The translations under genes were made by a program, and so were the position numbers. From NCBI RefSeq assembly GCF_019083965.1, contig NZ_JAHRCY010000022.1, forward strand, positions 77,510 through 127,813: DNA of 50,304 bases, in the 5' to 3' direction. Source of the DNA: Catellatospora tritici (GTDB lineage: Bacteria; Actinomycetota; Actinomycetes; Mycobacteriales; Micromonosporaceae). Under the pieces are notes generated by a model, which was given only the letters and a program-made list of their open reading frames with translations, was not told the DNA's origin and made no database searches. Below, piece after piece: positions 8,690 to 15,816 of this stretch. Position 1 is the stretch's first letter; every line of letters begins with the position of its first letter.

Positions 8690-9235
8690 TCAGAACGTCA
8701 CACAGCAGTAGAGCCGTTCAGCACGGCCGCCGGCTCGCCGTGCCAGGTCTGTCAGTGCGATGAGGAACAGCGCCAGACTCTCCTCGGCATCATTCGCGGA
8801 CTCCGCAATCGCCCACTGCCGCGCCACCCGAGGCAGCGCCGACACCTCCGCGGACGCCAGGGCATCGCGCAGCGTGTCCGTGACCGACAGCACGACCCGG
8901 CCGTCGATGTCCTCCGGCCGGGCCGGGGCGATCTGCGCAGCCTGCCTCGGATCTGCGCATACCTCATCGTGCGTTCGGCCGGTGAGGATCGCCTCAAGTC
9001 GCGCCAGGGCAAGGCCCGGGTCGACACCCTTGCTCTGCAGGACCAGCGTCCCTGAGTGGGCCGTCTCGACCCGTGGACGTGAGGCCTGCTCCGGTGACAC
9101 CCGGTGGAGATGCTTGTTGGCAGCTGCCTTCTCCGGCGCGAGGTCGAGCAGACTCAACTGCCCGTGAACGTACTCGGCAGCCGTCGCCGCCAGGCGGTCA
9201 GACCCGGCTGCGAAATAGTCGGTCAGGATGGACAC
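8690..9235 (-). CDS. Conserved hypothetical protein
   Basis: Cytosolic protein of 181 residues from a GTG start at 9235 (VSILTDYFAAG). Upstream ATG codons exist in frame, but the N-terminus from 9235 matches how I recall actinomycete homologues beginning (MSILTDYFAA), and an AGGATG lies shortly before it. The pattern KGVDPGLALARLEAILTGRTHDEV, then an acidic middle and a C-terminal RRAGGRAERLYCCV, resembles an uncharacterised actinomycete family with an immunity-protein-like layout. Function unknown. The strand and direction agree with its neighbours but spacing is loose, so it may be its own unit. Confidence 0.7.
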   Translation of the reverse strand: MSILTDYFAAGSDRLAATAAEYVHGQLSLLDLAPEKAAANKHLHRVSPEQASRPRVETAHSGTLVLQSKGVDPGLALARLEAILTGRTHDEVCADPRQAAQIAPARPEDIDGRVVLSVTDTLRDALASAEVSALPRVARQWAIAESANDAEESLALFLIALTDLARRAGGRAERLYCCVTF

Positions 9236-9308
9236 CCCGACATCCTGACATCGGCCCCTGATCACCCTGATGGGCCTCCAGTCCGGGCCACGGTCCTGGA
9301 GCATGAAG

Positions 9309-9662
9309 TCAGCGCCGTCGGGCGCAGGCCAGGCACGTCCGTACGGAAGGCAGCACCGCGAGCCGTTCGGCGGAGATGGGCAGGCCGCATGACTCGCAGA
9401 CACCGTAGGTGTCCACGTCGAATCGCAGTAGCGCGTCGTCAAACTCGGCCAGCCGCCGCTGCGCACCGGCCAGTAGCGCGGCCACCTGCGCCCGTTCGAA
9501 CCCGATGGTGGCGCCTTCCGGGTCGTGCTCGTCGTCGGCGTTGGCCGAGCGAGCGGCTGCCATGACGTCGGCGAGCTCTGCTGCGAGTGCGGCGATCTGC
9601 CGCTCGACCTCGGCCCGTGCTCGTTCCAACCGCTGTCGGCCCGTTTCCATCCCCCCGCTCAT
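9309..9662 (-). CDS. DksA/TraR-family C4 zinc-finger protein
   Basis: Small protein of 117 residues: an Arg/Glu-rich coiled coil (about 8-80), then a C-terminal zinc finger with Cys89, Cys92, Cys110 and Cys113 (CESCGLPI and CLAC). Relatives of DksA enter the secondary channel of RNA polymerase through the coiled coil and tune initiation; many actinomycete members are undefined. ATG at 9662 (MSGGMETG) is chosen over the longer frame; a second ATG is four codons later. Confidence 0.88.
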   Translation of the reverse strand: MSGGMETGRQRLERARAEVERQIAALAAELADVMAAARSANADDEHDPEGATIGFERAQVAALLAGAQRRLAEFDDALLRFDVDTYGVCESCGLPISAERLAVLPSVRTCLACARRR

Positions 9663-9696
9663 GACCTGGGTAACGGTACTCCTGATCCGATCCCGG

Positions 9697-10345
9697 TCAG
9701 GCCCGCAGGGCGACGGTGACCGGCTGCCCGTTCGCCGGCCCGTCACCGTGGCCGTGGCGCCGTCCGGGCGACCAGTGGCCGCTGCTCGCCCGGACGGCGA
9801 GGTCGGGCCGCACTCTCAGGTGTCCGGCAGGCAGCGACGGGTCGTCGAACATGTCGAGCAGCGCCCGCAGGCACAGGCGGCCGACCTCGTCGAAGTCCTG
9901 GCGGACGGTGGTCAACGGCGGACTCAGGTAGCGCGCCTCAGGGATGTCGTCGAACCCGACGACGCTGACGTCTTCGGGCACGCGCAGGCCGCGTTCGCGC
10001 AGTGCCCGCAGTAGGCCCAGGGCCTGCTGGTCGTTGGCGCAGAAGACCGCGGTGGCATCGGGGCGCTCCGCGATGAGCTGCCCGGCCCGGTATCCCGAGC
10101 GCGGGCTCCAGTCGCCGGTGATGACCGGCGGGATCGGCCGGCCCGCCGCGCGCAGGGCGTCGCGCCAGCCTTCAGCGCGGTCACGTGCTTCGGCCCAGTC
10201 GGGTGGCCCGCTGGCGGCGGGTCTCCTCGCGCACTGTCGGATGGCTGTTGAGCACCCGGGAGACGGTCTGCTGGGAGACGCCGGCCAGCCGCGCGACATC
10301 GCCCATGACCGGCGTCCGCGGGGTGGGTCGTCGGGGCACGGTCAC
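9697..10345 (-). pseudogene. LacI-family regulator, disrupted by internal deletion
   Basis: The N-terminal DNA-binding part is intact from GTG 10345: MGDVARLAGVSQQTVSRVLN followed by VREETRR. Directly after this, homology jumps to the C-terminal half of a LacI protein in another frame (SGPPDWAEARDRAEGWRDAL, then CANDQQALGLLRAL and VSVVGFDDIPEARYLSPPLTTVRQ). About 140-150 codons, the first half of the sugar-binding domain, are missing, and the HTH frame stops at 10181. The ribosome would make only a 50-residue HTH peptide. It lies 12 bp behind the importer permease gene and was probably that importer's own repressor. A two-frame junction at GC-rich sequence could in principle be an assembly artefact. 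Confidence 0.85.
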
Positions 10346-10356
10346 GGCCGTCGTAC

Positions 10357-11220
10357 CTACTTGACCGCGCCGCTGGTGATACCGGAGATGATCTTTCGTT
10401 GGGCGACGGCGAGCACGACGACCAGCGGAAGGCTCATGAGGATCACGTAGGCGAAGATGAGGTGCCAGTTGTTGAGGTAGAGGCCCGCGCTGGCGACCCG
10501 GAACAGGTTGAGCGGCAGGGTGTCCAGGCGGCCGCCGATGACGAAGAAGGCGTAGAAGACGTCGTTCCACACGTACAGGCAGACCAGGATGGTGGCGGTG
10601 GCCAGGACCGGCCGCAGGGTGGGCAGCACGATCCGGACGAACACCCTGGTCGGGGAGGCGCCGTCGATCTGGGCGGCCTCCTCCAGGGAGGCGGGGACGG
10701 TGCGGACGAAGCCGGTGACGAAGAAGATGACGGTGGACAGGTAGATGCCCATGTAGACGCCGATCATGCCGATGGCGCTGCCGGCCAGGCCGAGCTGGCG
10801 CAGCAGCAGCACGACCGTGACCACGGCGGGAGGCAGCACGATGCCGCTGATGGCCAGGGCGTAGAGCACGGCTGTCAGGCGGCTGGCGCGGCGGGCCAGC
10901 ACCCAGGCGGCCATCGAGCCGATGACGAGCACCCCGGCGACGGCCGGCACGACGACCAGCAGGCTGCCGAGGAAGGCCGCGGGGACGTGGCCGTCGGTCC
11001 ATACCTGGCGGAGGTTGTCGAGCAGCTGCCAGTCCGTGGGTGGCGCCAGGTTGGGGGTGAGCGCCTCGCCGCGGGATTTGCCGGCGGTGGCCACGACCAG
11101 CCAGAGCGGGATGCCGATGACGGTGAGCCCGAGCAGCACCGCCAGGACAGGCTGCAGGCGGGTCCAGGCGGGTCGGTCGCTGAAGCCCGGGCCGTTGCGG
11201 CGGGCGGAGGGCGCGGTCAC
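10357..11220 (-). CDS. Sugar ABC transporter permease, MalG type
   Basis: CUT1 permease of 287 residues with about six membrane helices and the EAA loop EEAAQIDGASPTRVFVRIVLP near residue 190. The start is GTG 11220, overlapping the stop of the other permease (GTGA). It is the third gene of the binding protein-permease-permease set encoded on the minus strand and is followed after 11 bp by the broken LacI gene. The C-terminus ISGITSGAVK is normal for the family. Confidence 0.92.
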   Translation of the reverse strand: MTAPSARRNGPGFSDRPAWTRLQPVLAVLLGLTVIGIPLWLVVATAGKSRGEALTPNLAPPTDWQLLDNLRQVWTDGHVPAAFLGSLLVVVPAVAGVLVIGSMAAWVLARRASRLTAVLYALAISGIVLPPAVVTVVLLLRQLGLAGSAIGMIGVYMGIYLSTVIFFVTGFVRTVPASLEEAAQIDGASPTRVFVRIVLPTLRPVLATATILVCLYVWNDVFYAFFVIGGRLDTLPLNLFRVASAGLYLNNWHLIFAYVILMSLPLVVVLAVAQRKIISGITSGAVK

Positions 11221-12167
11221 AGGATCTCCTCGCGCTTTCGCAGGGTACGGATGACGGGGAAGGCCAGCAGCGCCACGATGAGAAACAGCACCAGGCTCAT
11301 CGTGGTCGCCTGGGCGAACAGGCCCTGGCCGAAGGTCCGGTAGATGAAGATGTTGAGGATCTCGGTGGTGCGGGCGGGTCCGCCGCCGGTGGTGGCCTGG
11401 ACGATGTCGAAGCCGTTCATGGAGCCCAGCAGCGCGGTGGCGACGTTGAAGGTGACCGCCGGGGCCAGCAGCGGGAACCGGATCCTCCAGAACATGGTCC
11501 AGCGGGAGGCGCCGTCGATGCTGCCGGCCTCGACGAGGTCCTCGGGGATGGTCTTGAGCCCGGCGAGGTAGATGAGCATGGACAGGCCGGTCCACTTCCA
11601 GGCGTGGATCAGTGCCACCACGACGATGGTCCAGGTGGGATCGCCCAGCCAGGCGATGTCGACGTCGTGCGCCAGCAGGCCGGAGAGCAGGCCGTTGACG
11701 CTGCCGTCGGGTTTGAGCAGGGCCTGGAAGATGTAGCCGACCGCCAGCGCCGACATCAGCACCGGGACCAGGAACAGGATCCGGACCACCTTGTTGATCC
11801 TCGTGTCGCGCTCCAGCAGCACGGCGAGCAGGAAGCCGAACAGGTTCTGGAACACGGCGACCAGGGCGGCATAGACGACGGTGATGCGCAGGGCTCGGAA
11901 CAGGGTGCCGTTGCCGGCGAGGTCGGCGAAGTTGTCGAAGCCCACCGGATTGATCTGGCTCTTGAAGCTCGACCAGTCGGTGAAGGCGTAGACGAAGTTG
12001 AACACGGTCGGCAGGAAGAAGAACACCAGCAGGATCGCGAAGGCCGGGGCGAGGAACCACATCGGGTGGGTGCGCCGGGCGATGCCACCGCGCGCCCTGG
12101 CAGGCGGCGGCAGTGCGGCTGACCGGGGTCGTTCGACCTGGGCGGGGGTGTCGATGAGGATGGACAC
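11217..12167 (-). CDS. Sugar ABC transporter permease, MalF type
   Basis: CUT1 permease of 316 residues; about six membrane helices, first at 38-60 after an Ala/Arg-rich tail; EAA loop VEAGSIDGASRWTMFWRIRFPLL near residue 210, in which the usual EAA is EAG. ATG 12167 has an AGGAGCC site. It follows the binding-protein gene after a 71-bp gap that holds a strong hairpin, and overlaps the second permease. The ATPase is not in the window. Confidence 0.92.
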   Translation of the reverse strand: MSILIDTPAQVERPRSAALPPPARARGGIARRTHPMWFLAPAFAILLVFFFLPTVFNFVYAFTDWSSFKSQINPVGFDNFADLAGNGTLFRALRITVVYAALVAVFQNLFGFLLAVLLERDTRINKVVRILFLVPVLMSALAVGYIFQALLKPDGSVNGLLSGLLAHDVDIAWLGDPTWTIVVVALIHAWKWTGLSMLIYLAGLKTIPEDLVEAGSIDGASRWTMFWRIRFPLLAPAVTFNVATALLGSMNGFDIVQATTGGGPARTTEILNIFIYRTFGQGLFAQATTMSLVLFLIVALLAFPVIRTLRKREEIL

Positions 12168-12183
12168 GTGGCGGCTCCTAGGC

Positions 12184-12212
12184 GGGGGCGACGGTCGGTG
12201 GCCGTCGCCCCC
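12184..12212 (-). terminator. Intra-operon hairpin between binding protein and permeases
   Basis: Perfect 11-bp stem (12184-12194 with 12202-12212) and a seven-base loop. Its place between the binding-protein gene and the first permease suggests partial termination or mRNA protection, giving more binding protein than permease. Confidence 0.7.
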
Positions 12213-12238
12213 GGGGGTGGCGGTTCAGCGGGTTGTTG

Positions 12239-13549
12239 CTAGAAGCCGGCGATCCCGGCGGCCTTGGCGAGCTGGGCGAACTGGTCCTGGGTGGCCGAGG
12301 CGACCTGCTCGGGCGTCATGGTGCCGGCGATCATGTCGGCGAGGTTGATGTACAGGTCGGGGTTGGCCACGGCCAGAGCCTGCATGGATCCGATCGACCC
12401 GCCAAGGGACTGGTGGACGGCGAGCAGTGCCTGGGGCACGCCGACCGGGTTGGGCACCGACGGCTGCAGGGACAGCGTCTTGCGGTCGGCGATGAAGTCG
12501 GCGTAGCCGGGCCCCATCCAGTACGACAGCAGCTGGCGGGCGGCCGCCTCGCGCTTGGCGTCGCCGGTCTTGAAGGCGACCAGGGCGTTGCTCTGGTCGG
12601 GGATGAAGGTGCCGACGTTGCCCGACGGCGAGATCGGGAAGAATCCGATCTTCTTGTCGAGCGTGGCGGTGTCGGTGCTGGCCTGCAGCTGGCCGAAGTA
12701 GGAGTTGACCTGTACGACCATCGCGGTCTTGCCGTCGAGCAGCGCCTTGCCCTGGTCCTCGAACTTGGCGGTCTTGATGTCGCTGTTGAACAGGCCCTCG
12801 TCGATCAGCGACTTGTACTTCTTGATCGCGTCGAGCACGTCGGCGTCGGTGAACTTGGCCTGGCCCTTGTTGATCCGGTCCCAGAGACCGCCCTTGGCGG
12901 CGTCGGCGAGCTGCACCTGGACCCACCACTGGGTGGCCCACCGGTCGGCGGCCATCTCGAAGAACGGGGTGACGCCCTTGCCCTTGAGCGTGCGTGCGAT
13001 GTCGACCATCTCGTCGAAGTTCTTCGGGGTGGCGGTGATGCCGTTGGCCGCGAAGACCTCCTTGTTGTAGTAGACGCCCTCGACGGCGGGGCTGGTGACG
13101 AGGGCGGCGTAGCGGGTGCCGTCGAGGATGCCGGTGATGTCTCTCAGCGCCGGGTCGAGTTTGCCCAGCCAGGGGGCGTCGTTGAGCGACTGGAGGTTGT
13201 TCTTGGCGTTGAGGGCGGTCAACATGGACGCGGTCGGCTGCCAGAACGCGAGGTCGGGCTTGTCGCCGGTGGCGACCTTGGTCTGCACGCCCTGCTCGTA
13301 CGGGTCGGGCACGGTGACGACGTTGACCTTGGCGCCGGTCGCGGCCTGGAATCCTTCGATGACCTTGCTGGGTACGGTGTTGCTGTTCTGCGCGGCCCAG
13401 ATGGTCAGGTTGACGCCATCGATCTTGGCGGTCGGGTCGGCCCAGGTGACGGTGGAGCTGCCGGTGTCCGCACCGGTGCCGGGATCGCTGCAGGCGGCCA
13501 TACCCAGGGTGAGCGACGCCGCGAGGGCGAGAACGTGCCATTTCCTCAT
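12239..13549 (-). CDS. Extracellular sugar-binding lipoprotein of ABC importer
   Basis: Substrate-binding subunit of 436 residues (SBP family 1). The N-terminus is a lipoprotein signal: MRKWH, hydrophobic core, then lipobox GMAACS with the lipid-bearing cysteine near residue 20. The mature domain contains VNLTIWAAQNSNTVPSKVIEGFQ and DKPDLAFWQPTASM, usual for this family. ATG 13549 is chosen because AAGGAT lies seven bases ahead. It shares direction with an alpha-galactosidase gene ending 63 bp upstream and with the downstream permeases, so alpha-galactosides or products of a galactose-containing polysaccharide are likely ligands (inference from context). Confidence 0.92.
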   Translation of the reverse strand: MRKWHVLALAASLTLGMAACSDPGTGADTGSSTVTWADPTAKIDGVNLTIWAAQNSNTVPSKVIEGFQAATGAKVNVVTVPDPYEQGVQTKVATGDKPDLAFWQPTASMLTALNAKNNLQSLNDAPWLGKLDPALRDITGILDGTRYAALVTSPAVEGVYYNKEVFAANGITATPKNFDEMVDIARTLKGKGVTPFFEMAADRWATQWWVQVQLADAAKGGLWDRINKGQAKFTDADVLDAIKKYKSLIDEGLFNSDIKTAKFEDQGKALLDGKTAMVVQVNSYFGQLQASTDTATLDKKIGFFPISPSGNVGTFIPDQSNALVAFKTGDAKREAAARQLLSYWMGPGYADFIADRKTLSLQPSVPNPVGVPQALLAVHQSLGGSIGSMQALAVANPDLYINLADMIAGTMTPEQVASATQDQFAQLAKAAGIAGF

Positions 13550-13612
13550 GATGTGATCCTTTTTGGGTGGGGGTGAACCCGCTCTGCAGCGCAGGGCGGA
13601 CAATTTAGCCGG

Positions 13613-15733
13613 TCAGCGAGCGTCGTGCGGTGCCGCCCGCAGGCGCAGCAGCCGGGCGGCCGCCGGTGCGCCGCCGCGGTCGGTCACCGTCAGCTGCCCG
13701 ACGGCCGGGTCGAAGACGGCGCCGAAGGCGGGCAGGTGCCGCGGGTACAACGTGTCGACCTGCGCCTGACGTCCGGCCAGGTGCGGCAGGGACAGCACCG
13801 CGTCGGCGGCCTCGCCGCGGCGCCACAGCGTCAGGTAGGTGGTGTCCCCGGCGACCAGGGCCAGGCTGGTCCACGCGTCGGCCCAGCCGGGCAGGCCCAG
13901 CGGCCACACCGGGACGGCATGGGCGAGCTCGGCGCGGATGTCGCGGTGCACCGCGACCGCGTCGCGGACGCTGCCCGCCTCGTCCGGGCTCATCTTGTCG
14001 AGGTGGCCGGACAGGTAGAGCCGGCCCAGCAGGCCGGTGCACATCGTGAAGGCGATCTGCTCGTCGGTCATGCCCGGCTGCGGGTAGGCCCAGTTGGCGG
14101 CCTGCTCGGGCAGGATCGACATGGGCGCGGCGGCGGCGATCGGCGGGTAGCGCAACGGGTTCTGCTGGTCGCTGGTGGACTGCAGCTGCAGCCGCGACAG
14201 CAGCGCGTAGTCCATCCGCATCGCCCCGGAGCCGCAGTTCTCCAGGATCAGCCCGGGGTGGCGGTCCAGGACCGCGTCCAGCCACGCCAGGTGGGCCCGG
14301 TTGTGTCCGAGCAGGCCCGCGCCGGGGCTGGCGGCGGCATGGTCGGTGCCAGCCCCGGGGTCGATGTTGTAGTCGAGCTTGAAGTAGCCGACGCCCAGCT
14401 GCTCGACCAGCCGGTCGACGGTCTCGTCCAGGTGCGCCACGGCGGCCGGATGGCGCAGGTCGAGGTGGTAGCGGCCGTGCTCGACCACCCGTACGCCGTC
14501 GCGTTGGAAGAACGCCTCGGCGGGCAGCTTGTCGGCCAGCGGGCTGCGTACGCCGATCACCTCGGGTTCCAGCCACAGGCCCGGGGTCATGCCGCGGCCG
14601 CGGATGTGGGCCAGGACCTCCTCGATGCCGCGCGGGAAGCGGTTCTGCGACGGCTCCCACGCCCCGACGCTGTCCCACCACGCGCCGTCCTCGTCGTACC
14701 AGCCCGCGTCGATGCAGAACACGTCGGCACCCGCGGCCGCCGCGGCGTCGACCAATGGCAGCAGCTTGGCCGTGGTCGGGTCGCCCATCAGCGTGTTCAT
14801 GTAGTCGTTGAACACCACCGGCAGGCCGGCCCGGTCCGGGTGCGGGCGCAGCAGCGCCCGCCGGTGCGCGGTCAGCGCCGCCGCGGCGCCGTGCAGGCCG
14901 CCGTCGCTGACCGCGACCGACACCGGCACGGTGGTGAAGCAGCCGCCCGGCTCCAGACGGTGCTGCCACTGGTGGTCGACGTCGGTCGGGCCGGTGAGCG
15001 CGACGTACGCGCCGTCGAGCCGCTCGCCGACCTCCCAGCGCCAGGCGCCGTTGTGCTCGACCTGCCACAGCCACGCCTGGCCCGACGGCTCGTGGACCAG
15101 CCCGCCGGTGGGCAGCCGCTGGCCGGTGGACCAGGTGCCGTTGCTGATCGCAGCGTGCCGACCCCGCCCATCCTGGCCGTGCAGGCGCAGGTCCAGGTCG
15201 ACCGCCGCGCCGTCGCGCAGCGGCCGCCGCGACCAGCGCCCCTCCCCCAGCCACTCGCTGTCGCCCTGCACGACGTCCAGCTCGTCGACCGCGACCGCGC
15301 CGAAGCCCAGCGACAGCGACGTCACGCCCAGCAGCACGACCGGCTCGTCGCCCTCGTTGACGATCCGGGTATGGGCCTGCACGGCGCTGACCCCCTCCCG
15401 CGAGCGCAGCAGGACCTGCACGGCCAGGCCGCCGGCCGCGTCGCGCAGGTCGATGCGCAGCCGGTGCCAGTCCCCCTCGCGCGAGGTCTCGCTGCCGGTA
15501 CACGCCAGTCGCCGGCCGAGGGAGGTCTCGGAGAACCGGTGCGAGGCGCGGGCCCGGCCGGTCGCCGCGGTGAGGATCTCGACCAGCGGCTGGGCGGTGT
15601 GCCCGGCCGCGCCGTCGGCAGGGACGCCGGCCAGCGTGCGCACGCTCACCGGGCGGCCGGGCGAGGTGTCCACGACGACGGTCAGCGCCGAATGTCCCCA
15701 CGTCAGACTCGTCGTGGCGGCCGATAGGTTCAC
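13613..15733 (-). CDS. Alpha-galactosidase, glycoside hydrolase family 36
   Basis: Intracellular retaining alpha-galactosidase of 706 residues. N-terminal beta-sandwich (about 1-330), TIM barrel with LPVVFNDYMNTLMGDPT, DVFCIDAGWY and GLWLEPEVI, nucleophile Asp454 in KLDYNID, substrate loop ENCGSGAMRMDYALLS, and proposed acid/base Asp522 in STSDQQNP; C-terminal beta domain. All key residues of GH36 are in place. GTG 15733 is taken as start because AAGGAGCC precedes it by six bases; no signal peptide. It precedes the sugar importer genes and probably cuts terminal alpha-galactose from the imported oligosaccharide. A terminator separates it from the secreted glycosidase upstream. Confidence 0.93.
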   Translation of the reverse strand: MNLSAATTSLTWGHSALTVVVDTSPGRPVSVRTLAGVPADGAAGHTAQPLVEILTAATGRARASHRFSETSLGRRLACTGSETSREGDWHRLRIDLRDAAGGLAVQVLLRSREGVSAVQAHTRIVNEGDEPVVLLGVTSLSLGFGAVAVDELDVVQGDSEWLGEGRWSRRPLRDGAAVDLDLRLHGQDGRGRHAAISNGTWSTGQRLPTGGLVHEPSGQAWLWQVEHNGAWRWEVGERLDGAYVALTGPTDVDHQWQHRLEPGGCFTTVPVSVAVSDGGLHGAAAALTAHRRALLRPHPDRAGLPVVFNDYMNTLMGDPTTAKLLPLVDAAAAAGADVFCIDAGWYDEDGAWWDSVGAWEPSQNRFPRGIEEVLAHIRGRGMTPGLWLEPEVIGVRSPLADKLPAEAFFQRDGVRVVEHGRYHLDLRHPAAVAHLDETVDRLVEQLGVGYFKLDYNIDPGAGTDHAAASPGAGLLGHNRAHLAWLDAVLDRHPGLILENCGSGAMRMDYALLSRLQLQSTSDQQNPLRYPPIAAAAPMSILPEQAANWAYPQPGMTDEQIAFTMCTGLLGRLYLSGHLDKMSPDEAGSVRDAVAVHRDIRAELAHAVPVWPLGLPGWADAWTSLALVAGDTTYLTLWRRGEAADAVLSLPHLAGRQAQVDTLYPRHLPAFGAVFDPAVGQLTVTDRGGAPAAARLLRLRAAPHDAR

Positions 15734-15775
15734 TGTCAGGCTCCTTGCAGGTGATGGAGGTTGCTCATCGCGGGG

Positions 15776-15810
15776 CCCGGCCGGTCCCGCACCGCACGGG
15801 ACCGGCCGGG
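15776..15810. terminator. Terminator behind the secreted glycosidase gene
   Basis: Perfect 14-bp stem (15776-15789 with 15797-15810), seven-base loop, just after the stop at 15817 on the minus strand. No T tract. Confidence 0.8.
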
Positions 15811-15816
15811 GGGCGT

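Noticed and set aside
13605..15701. Alternative minus-strand frame over the alpha-galactosidase
   Set aside because: Arg/Pro/Ala-rich, no motif; the GH36 frame is unambiguous.
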